Assembly (NCBI GenBank): GCA_001822655.1
Contig: MHRX01000052.1
Location: 1-9,171 of the forward strand
Source: Candidatus Taylorbacteria bacterium RIFCSPLOWO2_01_FULL_45_15b
GTDB lineage: Bacteria > Patescibacteriota > Minisyncoccia > Phycocordibacterales > 01-FULL-45-15b
Length of the DNA: 9,171 nt
Direction of reading: 5' to 3'
The position numbers were made by a program, and so were the translations under genes. Below the pieces are notes generated by a model that saw only the letters and a list, made by a program, of their open reading frames with translations, had not been told where the DNA came from and ran no database searches. Positions 1 through 4,794 of this stretch are shown piece by piece (position 1 is the stretch's first letter; the number at the start of each line of letters is the position of its first letter).

Positions 1-1
1 T

Positions 2-250
2 CTCGCATTCATCGATCCACACGGCAATCGAACGGAAGTGTATCCGCACAATCCAAATGGTTCGCCCGGCGGGATTACGGCTCTGTGCTCTCCGGACGGA
101 CGTCATCTTGCGATGATGCCACATCCCGAACGCTGTTTCCGTCTGTGGCAGTGGCCATGGATGCCTGCTTCGTGGCAAAACCTTGAAGCTTCTCCCTGGC
201 TTCGCATGTTCCAGAACGCCAGAACTTGGTGCATGGAACACCGAGTTTGA
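2..250 (+). CDS. purL: Phosphoribosylformylglycinamidine synthase, C-terminal end (partial)
   Basis: This is the last 82 codons of PurL (FGAM synthase), the ATP-dependent enzyme that converts FGAR and glutamine to FGAM in de novo purine synthesis. The reading frame is open from base 2 and the 5' part lies outside the window. The visible part is the end of the class I glutamine amidotransferase domain. It carries the NPNGSPGGIT segment and the MMPHPER motif, whose His and Glu complete the Cys-His-Glu triad; the nucleophilic Cys is upstream and not visible. The closing WLRMFQNAR resembles the WMRIFRNAR ending of large single-chain PurL proteins such as that of E. coli. This implies the large PurL type rather than separate PurS/PurL/PurQ, which is an inference from this end only. 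An intrinsic terminator follows 23 bases after the TGA stop, so this is the last gene of its transcript. Confidence 0.93.
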   Translation, partial: LAFIDPHGNRTEVYPHNPNGSPGGITALCSPDGRHLAMMPHPERCFRLWQWPWMPASWQNLEASPWLRMFQNARTWCMEHRV

Positions 251-273
251 GCTAACATCTCAATACCAAACAC

Positions 274-306
274 GACCCCATGCGAAAAACGCAAGGGGTC
301 TTTTTT
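274..306 (+). terminator. Intrinsic terminator after purL
   Basis: GACCCC (274-279) pairs with GGGGTC (295-300), and TGCG (281-284) pairs with CGCA (290-293) around an A-rich loop. Six T residues follow directly (301-306). This is a textbook Rho-independent terminator for purL. Its GACCCC/GGGGTC arms share a core with the REP-like repeats further along, which may be coincidence. Confidence 0.9.
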
Positions 307-469
307 ACTCACAAAAAATGCTCATCGGGTGATTTTGGTGTCTAGGTACGGCTCTCAACAGAAAAAAGAGGGCAGGGACAATGTTTTTGAAAGTGTGCGA
401 TTATTTAGATAATTCTTGACGAATATTTCTTTCCGGCAAGTTTTTTAAAAATCCTGTAGCCATCACAAA

Positions 470-658
470 TTAAGACACAGAAATAGGCCCCTGTGCGGGG
501 TCTGACCCCAAAATCCTTACTTTGTTTTCATCAATGTAACGTGGCTGTATGAGTGTGATATGTAGATCGCCAGGCTCGTCGTATTTTTTCCTAAATTCGC
601 TGAGCCATTCTGAATTCTTGTCTAACTGTATTTTTATATAGAGAGCAAAGATTTTCAT
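470..658 (-). pseudogene. 2H-phosphoesterase / 2'-5' RNA ligase-like protein, truncated
   Basis: This 62-residue frame begins at an ATG 4 nt after the stop of the upstream 255-aa gene, so the two were probably cotranscribed. It has no clear Shine-Dalgarno. MKIFALYIKI, then about 20 residues, then GDLHITLIQPRYI resembles the N-terminal half of 2H phosphoesterases (LigT/ThpR-like), whose first catalytic motif is H-x-T/S-x; here it is HITL at residues 34-37. Family members are about 170-190 aa with two such motifs, so the second half is missing. The frame enters the GGGGTC-A-GACCCC palindrome (497-509) just after DENKVRILG and ends 10 codons later. I infer that a repeat insertion or rearrangement removed the C-terminal half. 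The family assignment rests on one short motif; a small unrelated protein remains possible. Confidence 0.45.
492..517. repeat. Solo REP-like palindrome copy
   Basis: The core GGGGTC-T-GACCCC (497-509) is a 13-base inverted repeat with one central base. The 26 bases at 492-517 match 25 of 26 positions with 1749-1774, inside the decayed element at 1600-1790. The copy sits at the end of the truncated 2H-phosphoesterase-like frame. I read it as a dispersed member of the same repeat family as the transposase-flanking arrays, which share GGGGTCA/TGACCCC. Nothing recognisable lies between here and the purL terminator (307-469). Confidence 0.65.
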
Positions 659-662
659 GAGC

Positions 663-1430
663 TTATGGAGAAATTTTTTCAAATGTCTGTGGATCGTAAT
701 ATATTCTGTCGTAAATTTCGAAAGGTTTACCAACAATGCCAATTTTTTCGACGGGATTCGATAGATCCCATTTATCATAATAAGAAATATAAGGTCCCTG
801 CTCGTCTTCTCCCTTTGACCATGAGTACTCGCCCATTATCGCTGTTTCAAAGTCAAATGTTGGACTCTTGTTGTTGGGATATTTTTTCTTGAATTCAATA
901 TCGCTGAGAATTTTTTGAATGCCGGCGGAATCGAAGTGGTTTGGAAACGAGTTTATTTTAAAATAATATTTGTCTTCCTTACTTTTTGTCGGCTTAAAAT
1001 CTGAAATGCCGAAAGTGTCGTGTTTCTGCGCTAATCCTAAATATAGGCGCCATGCATCCTCGCGTTCTGGACGTAATTGCTGTCTTCCTTCCCGAAGGTT
1101 GTGGAGCGCCATCTCACGGAGTTCGTGCCAATTTAATGCATAATTTGCCGGCGTGATCGTTTTATTTATCAAATGGTTTACGCCAGGGATATTTCCACTT
1201 TTCTGTTCTGATGTTACTCCTTCAGTTTTTAATTCTTGCCTCGCCCTCTCTTTCATATCAGTCCATGTTTCTTTTTCTTTCATTCTGTCTCCTGAGGTAC
1301 CCACTAATACCGCACCCAAAGCAGCCGCGCGAAATGTTTTGGCTAATTTGTTACTTTTTTTAGAACCAAAAGACTTTTCGGGTTTTTCGTCTGCAGGAAG
1401 ATTCTCACTTGAGTTTGGAGGTTGTTCCAT
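663..1430 (-). CDS. Uncharacterised 255-aa protein with conserved C-terminal block
   Basis: I recognise the general look of this protein but know no function. Residues 1-25 are polar and Pro/Glu/Ser-rich. Residues 29-45 (LAKTFRAAALGAVLVGT) form a short Ala-rich hydrophobic stretch after Lys residues, possibly a weak membrane segment. Residues 50-120 are charged and helical. The region from REDAWRLYLGLAQKHDTFGISD (about 123-144) to GPYISYYDKWDLS and GKPFEIYDRIYYDP (about 212-247) is rich in Tyr, Trp and Asp and looks like a folded domain. I chose the ATG at 1430 because a TACAAT -10 box ends 6 bases before it and because MEQPPNSS resembles the MNNFENPS start of the neighbouring 260-aa protein. 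A GTG at 1517 in the same frame would add 29 unconvincing residues. The truncated 2H-like frame follows 4 nt after the stop. Confidence 0.75.
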   Translation of the reverse strand: MEQPPNSSENLPADEKPEKSFGSKKSNKLAKTFRAAALGAVLVGTSGDRMKEKETWTDMKERARQELKTEGVTSEQKSGNIPGVNHLINKTITPANYALNWHELREMALHNLREGRQQLRPEREDAWRLYLGLAQKHDTFGISDFKPTKSKEDKYYFKINSFPNHFDSAGIQKILSDIEFKKKYPNNKSPTFDFETAIMGEYSWSKGEDEQGPYISYYDKWDLSNPVEKIGIVGKPFEIYDRIYYDPQTFEKISP

Positions 1431-1436
1431 GGGGAG

Positions 1437-1442
1437 ATTGTA
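1437..1442 (-). promoter_or_regulatory. Candidate -10 box for the 255-aa gene
   Basis: TACAAT on the minus strand lies 6 nt before the ATG at 1430, which predicts transcription starting at or next to the start codon (a leaderless message). No convincing -35 is visible. The 12-mer at 1441-1452 overlapping this box recurs at 2712-2723, upstream of the 260-aa gene. Confidence 0.4.
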
Positions 1443-1599
1443 GCATGATGAAAAATAGTTAACCTCATCATTAGACATTTGGTCCAAGGTTGAACCTACA
1501 ACACAGGAACTGGTCACTTATATCTCCAGAAATAATATCGCGTGATCAGAAACTTCATCAGGCATAACCTTAAAAATTTTTGGGGTAATATCAGGAGAT

Positions 1600-1790
1600 A
1601 TAGGGAATTGGGGTCAGGGAATTGGAATTGAGTGGAATTGGAATTGGGGTCATGGAATTGGGGTCAGCCACCATTTTTTTCGGTCTCCCCACTCCTCTCA
1701 ACACTTGTCCAAGATCATATGTATCAATGATGGCCTTCGAGGAATTGGTGTGCGGGGTCTGACCCAAAAATCCTCTGACCCCATTTCCTT
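1600..1790 (-). mobile_element. Decayed, internally deleted copy of the REP/RAYT element
   Basis: Positions 1636-1737 match 2854-2956 of the full element over 102 bases, with one difference: seven T residues at 1674-1680 against eight at 2892-2899. The match covers two GGGGTCA units, the 18-bp left inverted repeat (1659-1676) and the code for the transposase C-terminus. Identity stops abruptly at 1737 and the rest of the transposase gene is gone. Beyond it lie GGGGTCTGACCC (1754-1765) and TGACCCCATTTC (1775-1786), the latter like the units of the full element's right array. The simplest reading is a deletion derivative or non-autonomous relative. The outer limits are approximate because the arrays are degenerate. 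It fills most of the gap between the two uncharacterised genes; nothing else is recognisable in 1518-1599 or 1791-1852. Confidence 0.75.
1664..1738 (-). pseudogene. Fragment of the transposase C-terminus
   Basis: The residues from KAIIDTYDLGQV to GRPKK are the same as those near the end of the transposase at 2882-3559. The one-T deletion shifts the frame after GRPKK, so it misses the TGA within the inverted repeat and reads on into the GGGGTCA array as a low-complexity tail (PNSMTPIPIPLNS). Upstream of the fragment the frame holds only unrelated sequence. It is not a functional gene. Confidence 0.8.
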
Positions 1791-1852
1791 CTTTAGGCAT
1801 AGATGAGCACATTTAAGCATATTTTTGACCCGAACTATAGCGGCTTTAAATG

Positions 1853-1877
1853 AAAAAGCGCTTCCTTCGAAGCGCTT
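1853..1877 (-). terminator. Intrinsic terminator after the 260-aa gene
   Basis: AAGCGCTT (1870-1877) pairs perfectly with AAGCGCTT (1856-1863) across a 6-base loop. On the minus strand the stem runs into five T residues (1857-1853). It lies 9 bases after the stop codon at 1886, so it ends the transcript of the 260-aa gene before the decayed element. Confidence 0.85.
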
Positions 1878-1885
1878 ACAATTCC

Positions 1886-2668
1886 CTATCTCAAGAATTC
1901 ATCGATGTCCGGATTCGTTTTCTTTTCGGGAGCAATCTTGTCGGCGGGTTTCGTGTCGGTGAGATAATCTTTGAGGCTTGGACTTGTCCATGATCTGGGC
2001 TTGGGTCGATCATCGGGTTTCGTCTCGCGCTCTTTTTTTATGCCTGGGTCTTGCTTTCTTTCCATGGGCGAGTCATTGCCGCGAAGCTGTCGATTTAGAT
2101 CTGCCGCGGCTTCTGGAGAAAAAAGTCCGGAAAGCATCTTATCTCCCACGGGAATAGCCTTTCCGTACTCAGCGATCATCTTTTGAATCCGCATCATCAC
2201 CATCCGACGAGTCGTCCGATCGAACTTGAAGTCCCCGAACTTTTGCTCGACAAGACCAGTTTTGACTACGGCCGTCATTTTTTCGAGCGCTGGCTTATCA
2301 AGAAGAAAGTATCCTGAAGGATTGGCGATGGCCTTTCCGTTCAAACTCAATGACCCGCTCATGCGAACGACACACCCTTGTTCGTTTGTTTTCATCTGAC
2401 CGCCGCTTACTTCTCGCAAGATACCAAAAAGTTCGCGGCGTGATTCACTTGCCGCATCACTCGATTCAGCTCTCACGCCAGGTTTCAGCGAGCTCTCCTT
2501 GGGTAGCTCCGCGCCTTCCGCAGCAGCGGTCATCATAACAGCGGCAACTGCAGCCTGAGCTGTCCTTCGCAAGAAGCCCGGCCTGTCAATCTTCTTCTCT
2601 ACTTCAGGTTGAGGCGCTTCCTCCTTTGGAGGCTCGGCATCGAGGCTTGGATTCTCAAAATTGTTCAT
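1886..2668 (-). CDS. Uncharacterised 260-aa protein, possibly membrane-anchored or exported
   Basis: I do not recognise the family. Residues 1-30 are acidic and Pro/Glu-rich. Residues 31-53 (GFLRRTAQAAVAAVMMTAAAEGA) are a basic pair followed by an Ala-rich hydrophobic stretch, which could act as a signal or membrane anchor after an unusually long polar lead. Residues 75-195 look folded, with a strand-rich part (about 98-124) and a helical part (LEKMTAVVKTGLV; TTRRMVMMRIQKMIAEY). Residues 196-260 are a charged Lys/Pro/Asp-rich linker ending in DIDEFLR. The layout (polar start, Ala-rich segment, charged middle) parallels the 255-aa protein at 663-1430, but I see no convincing similarity beyond that. 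The gene is monocistronic: promoter at 2681-2709, terminator at 1853-1877. There is no Shine-Dalgarno; the leader is predicted to be a few bases. Confidence 0.75.
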   Translation of the reverse strand: MNNFENPSLDAEPPKEEAPQPEVEKKIDRPGFLRRTAQAAVAAVMMTAAAEGAELPKESSLKPGVRAESSDAASESRRELFGILREVSGGQMKTNEQGCVVRMSGSLSLNGKAIANPSGYFLLDKPALEKMTAVVKTGLVEQKFGDFKFDRTTRRMVMMRIQKMIAEYGKAIPVGDKMLSGLFSPEAAADLNRQLRGNDSPMERKQDPGIKKERETKPDDRPKPRSWTSPSLKDYLTDTKPADKIAPEKKTNPDIDEFLR

Positions 2669-2680
2669 ATTTGTCGTTTT

Positions 2681-2709
2681 ATTATCGTTGTTCTGTGGCT
2701 ATAAATCAA
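2681..2709 (-). promoter_or_regulatory. Promoter of the 260-aa gene
   Basis: On the minus strand TTGATT (2709-2704) and GATAAT (2686-2681) are separated by 17 bases, close to the sigma-70 consensus. The expected start falls near 2674, giving a leader of about 6 bases before the ATG at 2668. The 12-mer at 2712-2723 lies immediately upstream of the -35. Confidence 0.6.
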
Positions 2710-2754
2710 TCTAGCATGATGAATTGTTTTTTCATATAGAAATGACGACGGAAA

Positions 2755-2884
2755 ATTGGGGTCATGGAGAATTGGGGTCAGAGAATTGGGGTCAAAGAAT
2801 TGGGGTCAAGGAATTGGGGTCAAGGAATTGGGAAGGAATTGGAATTGGGGTCAAATTGGAATTGGGGTCATGGAATTGGGGTCA
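2755..2884 (+). repeat. Left GGGGTCA array
   Basis: Eight copies of GGGGTCA occur here, starting at 2758, 2774, 2788, 2802, 2816, 2847, 2864 and 2878. Most are preceded by AATT, giving a unit near GGAATTGGGGTCA. Spacing is 14-17 bases except for a gap at 2822-2846, where GGAATT-type sequence continues without a full GGGGTCA. The last copy belongs to the 18-bp inverted repeat and contains the transposase stop codon. The array is open in several frames, but these are low-complexity shadows. Confidence 0.85.
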
Positions 2885-2894
2885 GCCACCATTT
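2877..2894 (+). repeat. Left 18-bp inverted repeat of the element
   Basis: TGGGGTCAGCCACCATTT is the exact reverse complement of 3578-3595. It encodes the last codons and the TGA stop of the transposase (minus strand). The same 18 bases occur at 1659-1676 in the decayed copy. Confidence 0.85.
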
Positions 2895-3559
2895 TTTTTC
2901 GGTCTCCCCACTCCTCTCAACACTTGTCCAAGATCATATGTATCAATGATGGCCTTAGTCCATTTTTCACTCCCGAATGGTATGTTTTTTTCCTCGGACT
3001 TCATAAGTGCTTCTTCTTCAGCGTTAGTAAGTGGTTGATTTAGTAATTTGAGATAATCTCGAGACATATCAATTGGCCACGGTGATAGCATCTTTTGCTG
3101 TTCGATTGTACCGTATGTTCGCCGCCACACACTCGACCATTTCCAATTTTCGGCTTTTTTAACGAGGTTCGCCTTCTTTGCGTTTCTTTCAACATATCGA
3201 ATGAGTGTGAGTAAGTGGTTATCTTTTTGACACAGAAATGACTTGTACCGTCCTTGGTATAAATGTCCTTGCCCAATAGTTTCTTTTGCCACATGCCACC
3301 GCCTTGTATGGGTGTTTGAGAGCCAGCCAACAAATTTTTGCATCTCGCCGTCAGTTTGCGGGTGTAGTATTAAATGCCAGTGGTTCGGCATAATGCAATA
3401 TGCTAGAAGTGGCACGTTGTATGTTTCAATCGCTACTTCTAAAATAGCTTCAAATTGCTGGTAGTCTGCATCAGTATCGAAAATCTGCACTCTGGCATTC
3501 GCCCGATTAAGAACATGGTACACTTCGCCACCAACATCGACCCTGTATATTCTTGGCAT
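2882..3559 (-). CDS. REP-associated tyrosine transposase (RAYT, Y1/HUH family)
   Basis: This 225-aa protein belongs to the IS200-like Y1 transposase superfamily, RAYT branch, which nicks single-stranded repeat DNA through a Tyr-DNA intermediate. The HUH metal site is in MPNHWHLIL (H60 and H62). The likely catalytic Tyr is Y105 in LYQGRYKSF, with Y101 nearby. YVERNAKKANLVKKAENWKW (residues 122-141) followed by SSV matches the conserved Y-x-x-N-x-x-x-A-x-L-V...W-S-S block of RAYTs, and the tail PFGSEKW...GRPKK is also typical. All expected parts are present, so it looks intact. The ATG at 3559 follows a TACAAT -10-like box by 8 bases, with no Shine-Dalgarno. The start lies 18 bases inside the right inverted repeat and the stop is within the left one, so coding and mobile-element ends are tightly fitted. 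Confidence 0.92.
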   Translation of the reverse strand: MPRIYRVDVGGEVYHVLNRANARVQIFDTDADYQQFEAILEVAIETYNVPLLAYCIMPNHWHLILHPQTDGEMQKFVGWLSNTHTRRWHVAKETIGQGHLYQGRYKSFLCQKDNHLLTLIRYVERNAKKANLVKKAENWKWSSVWRRTYGTIEQQKMLSPWPIDMSRDYLKLLNQPLTNAEEEALMKSEEKNIPFGSEKWTKAIIDTYDLGQVLRGVGRPKKNGG

Positions 3560-3577
3560 TAGCCAATTGTATCATGT

Positions 3578-3595
3578 AAATGGTGGCTGACCCCA
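3578..3595 (-). repeat. Right 18-bp inverted repeat of the element
   Basis: AAATGGTGGCTGACCCCA is the exact reverse complement of 2877-2894. It lies just upstream of the transposase start and passes directly into the right TGACCCC array. Confidence 0.85.
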
Positions 3596-3715
3596 TTTCT
3601 TTGACCCCATTTCTTTTGACCCCATTTCTGACCCCATTTCACCCCATTTCTGCATTTCTGCCCCATTTCTGATGACCCCATTTCTTGCCATTTCTTTGAC
3701 CCCATTTCTCTGACC
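3588..3715 (+). repeat. Right TGACCCCATTTCT array
   Basis: TGACCCC occurs at 3588, 3602, 3617, 3629, 3673 and 3697, with degraded units between (CACCCCATTTCTG, TGCATTTCTG, TGCCATTTCTT) and a last TGACCCG at 3711. The unit is about 13 bases, TGACCCCATTTCT. Its reverse complement shares TGGGGTCA with the left array but has AGAAA where the left has GGAAT, so the two arrays are related but not copies of each other. Confidence 0.85.
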
Positions 3716-3729
3716 CGTCTTGGTCAGAG
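3708..3729 (-). repeat. Hairpin at the element boundary / gene end
   Basis: CTCTGACC (3708-3715) pairs with GGTCAGAG (3722-3729) over a 6-base loop. It contains the stop codon of the 203-aa gene. No T-run follows on either strand, so it is not a standard intrinsic terminator; it may be an element end structure. Confidence 0.5.
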
Positions 3730-4335
3730 GGTTTTCTCATTATTTATATCGTACACGCTTATAACAAGATATTTTAGAAAAAGATCACCGAGAGCGGTTA
3801 TTTTAATTTTGCCTGTCACAGAATCTTTTTGAATCAAGTTCTGATCATAGAGAAATTTTAAATATATATCGAGATTCCAGTTTTTGAATACTTCAAAGGA
3901 TTTTTTTGTATTTTGGAATTGTGTATCTAATTGAAGAACAAGAAGTCCGTCGGTTATCGTTTGCAGAGTTTGTAAAAGAAAAATTTGTGATCGAAAAATT
4001 AGTCTATAGGTGTACTCGAAATGTTTTTCAATGGTCAACTTAAATATCTGCTGATCTTTATCCTTTATCTCAGACTCTTTTTTCTCAAGAAGACCTTGAA
4101 TAGATTTTACTTGCTCAATCTTTGTATTTTCAAGTTTGTTTATTTCAGGACTTTGATCTTTCTTACTGTCTACCTGTCGCGCGAGAGGAAATGTAACCGT
4201 AGTATCTCCATGATTAAGGATCACAGGTCGATTCAAAATATTTTTAATTTCAGTTCTAAAATAATAGATAAAACCACTGATTAATAAAATCCACTTTAGA
4301 CTATCCAAATATTTATACAGAAGAATGAAAAACAT
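3724..4335 (-). CDS. Uncharacterised membrane-anchored coiled-coil protein, 203 aa
   Basis: I do not recognise this family. Residues 13-26 (LKWILLISGFIYYF) form one N-terminal membrane segment, after which the rest is probably cytoplasmic. A basic juxtamembrane part is followed by a Lys/Glu/Gln-rich stretch (about 64-105) with coiled-coil character. Residues 106-203 are helical and end with NLDIYLKFLYDQNLIQKD, TGKIKITALGDLFLKYLV, which reads like a winged-helix-type helix-turn-strand; that is only a visual impression. The gene is AT-rich with many Lys and Ile codons. The ATG at 4335 follows an AT-only stretch (TATAAATATAAAAT) that could hold the -10. The stop lies in the hairpin closing the neighbouring element's right array, so its last few residues may have been altered by that repeat. 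Confidence 0.7.
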   Translation of the reverse strand: MFFILLYKYLDSLKWILLISGFIYYFRTEIKNILNRPVILNHGDTTVTFPLARQVDSKKDQSPEINKLENTKIEQVKSIQGLLEKKESEIKDKDQQIFKLTIEKHFEYTYRLIFRSQIFLLQTLQTITDGLLVLQLDTQFQNTKKSFEVFKNWNLDIYLKFLYDQNLIQKDSVTGKIKITALGDLFLKYLVISVYDINNEKTL

Positions 4336-4357
4336 ATTTTATATTTATAAGCCCTCC

Positions 4358-4399
4358 GGTCTAACCTCGATACTCGGCTAACTCCTGCCACGGGTCAGA
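4358..4399 (-). other. Possible structured RNA or decayed repeat between the 203-aa gene and tRNA-Gln
   Basis: On the minus strand GGTCTGACC (4399-4391) can pair in all nine positions, counting one G-U, with GGTTAGACC (4366-4358). Between them GGC...GCC can form an inner stem. The + strand core GGGTCAGACC (4391-4400) matches the centre of the GGGGTCAGACCCC palindrome, so this may be a decayed repeat rather than an RNA. The stretch 4400-4525 contains CTACA/TGTAG and CCAAC/GTTGG hairpins but no gene I can support. Confidence 0.3.
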
Positions 4400-4525
4400 C
4401 CTCTCCATCGACTAAACTTTTTCCGCCAAAAAACCTTGTCTGGGCACCAGCTCGCTCTTTTTTCTACAAAAAATGTAGCCCCGCTGTTCGAGTCCCTGCC
4501 AAAGTGCATCCCAACACGTTGGACA

Positions 4526-4549
4526 GCAAAAACCCTTCCGGTTTTTTGC
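4526..4549 (-). terminator. Hairpin terminator overlapping the tRNA 3' end
   Basis: On the minus strand GCAAAAAACC (4549-4540) pairs with GGTTTTTGC (4534-4526), with one extra A in the first arm, around a GGAAG-type loop. The first base of the stem is the tRNA discriminator base. The T-rich second arm is consistent with an intrinsic terminator, but no separate T-run follows it, so the call is moderate. Confidence 0.5.
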
Positions 4550-4619
4550 TGCGGGACAGGGATTCGAACCCCAATTTTTCGCTCCAGAGGCGAACGTGCT
4601 ACCTTTACACCATCCCGCA
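4549..4619 (-). tRNA. tRNA-Gln (anticodon CUG)
   Basis: The minus strand folds into a full cloverleaf of 71 nt. Acceptor TGCGGGA pairs with TCCCGCA, and the discriminator is G. The D stem is GTGT/GCAC. The anticodon stem TTCGC/GCGAA encloses CTCTGGA, giving anticodon CTG for CAG codons. The T stem TGGGG/CCCTG has two G-U type pairs and the loop is TTCGAAT. The U1-A72 pair and G73 are typical of bacterial tRNA-Gln. The 3' CCA is not encoded (GCAAAA follows), so it must be added by the CCA-adding enzyme. A promoter lies directly upstream. Confidence 0.93.
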
Positions 4620-4624
4620 ATGTA

Positions 4625-4654
4625 TTTATCAGGACAAAGATTTTTAAATCTCAA
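4625..4654 (-). promoter_or_regulatory. Promoter of tRNA-Gln
   Basis: TTGAGA (4654-4649) and GATAAA (4630-4625) on the minus strand are 18 bases apart. The predicted start is near 4618, at or within a base or two of the mature tRNA 5' end (4619), implying little or no 5' leader. Confidence 0.55.
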
Positions 4655-4719
4655 GCCTAAAAATGTCCCTATAAAGTACCTTAAAAAACACACTTGGACA
4701 AATCCACAATGCCAAACGT

Positions 4720-4755
4720 TTCTATTCTAGTATTTTGCAAAATACTAGAATAGAA
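4720..4755. promoter_or_regulatory. 36-bp perfect palindrome, likely operator of the ArsR-like gene
   Basis: The left half reads TTCTATTCTAGTATTTTG and the right half is its exact reverse complement, with no spacer. It lies 40 bases before the ATG of the winged-helix regulator, just upstream of TTAATACAATATAAC, which probably includes the -10. A TTGCAA within the centre of the palindrome (4735-4740) is placed as a possible -35 (18 bases before TTAATA). Binding by the regulator here would block its own promoter; this is inference. A near-identical copy ends the gene at 5028-5069. Confidence 0.6.
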
Positions 4756-4794
4756 TTGTTAATACAATATAACAGGTGTAATCCTAAACATACC

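Larger units (their letters stand above)
2755..3729. mobile_element. REP/RAYT-type element: transposase between inverted repeats and GGGGTCA arrays
   Basis: The element has three layers. In the middle is a Y1 (HUH) transposase gene on the minus strand. A perfect 18-bp inverted repeat bounds it: TGGGGTCAGCCACCATTT at 2877-2894 and its reverse complement at 3578-3595. Outside these lie degenerate arrays, GGAATTGGGGTCA-like on the left (2755-2884) and TGACCCCATTTCT-like on the right (3588-3715). The GGGGTCA motifs point inward from both sides. REP-associated tyrosine transposases are known to be single-copy genes flanked by REP palindromes that they recognise and cut as single strands; that background supports the reading, but this repeat is not the classical enterobacterial REP. 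The right array ends in a CTCTGACC/GGTCAGAG hairpin (3708-3729) that overlaps the neighbouring gene's stop codon. No target duplication is evident and exact limits are uncertain. Confidence 0.8.

Noticed and set aside
1431..1517. GTG start at 1517 for the 255-aa gene
   Set aside because: The 29 extra residues are unlike the rest of the protein and would pass through the predicted -10 box at 1437-1442; the ATG at 1430 fits better.
2510..2580. Twin-arginine signal peptide in the 260-aa protein (GFLRRTAQ followed by an Ala-rich stretch)
   Set aside because: The residues do not fit the S/T-R-R-x-F-L-K consensus and the pair sits after 33 polar residues; membrane attachment is possible but a Tat signal is not supported.
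2724..3043. Three overlapping plus-strand frames rich in Asn-Trp-Gly
   Set aside because: They are low-complexity readings of the GGAATTGGGGTCA array in all three frames and run antisense into the transposase gene.
3588..3715. Possible CRISPR array
   Set aside because: Units are about 13 bases, degenerate, with no unique spacers of constant length and no cas genes; they belong to the RAYT element.
4480..4500. Second tRNA gene suggested by a GTTCGAGTCCC string
   Set aside because: The flanking bases do not form a T stem and no acceptor or anticodon arm could be built on either strand.
4412..4693. Open frames on both strands across the tRNA region (4412-4693 and 4378-4620 minus, 4436-4660 plus)
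   Set aside because: They are translations of tRNA-Gln and its flanks (for example the GWCKGSTFASGAKNWGSNP string); the cloverleaf explains the sequence.
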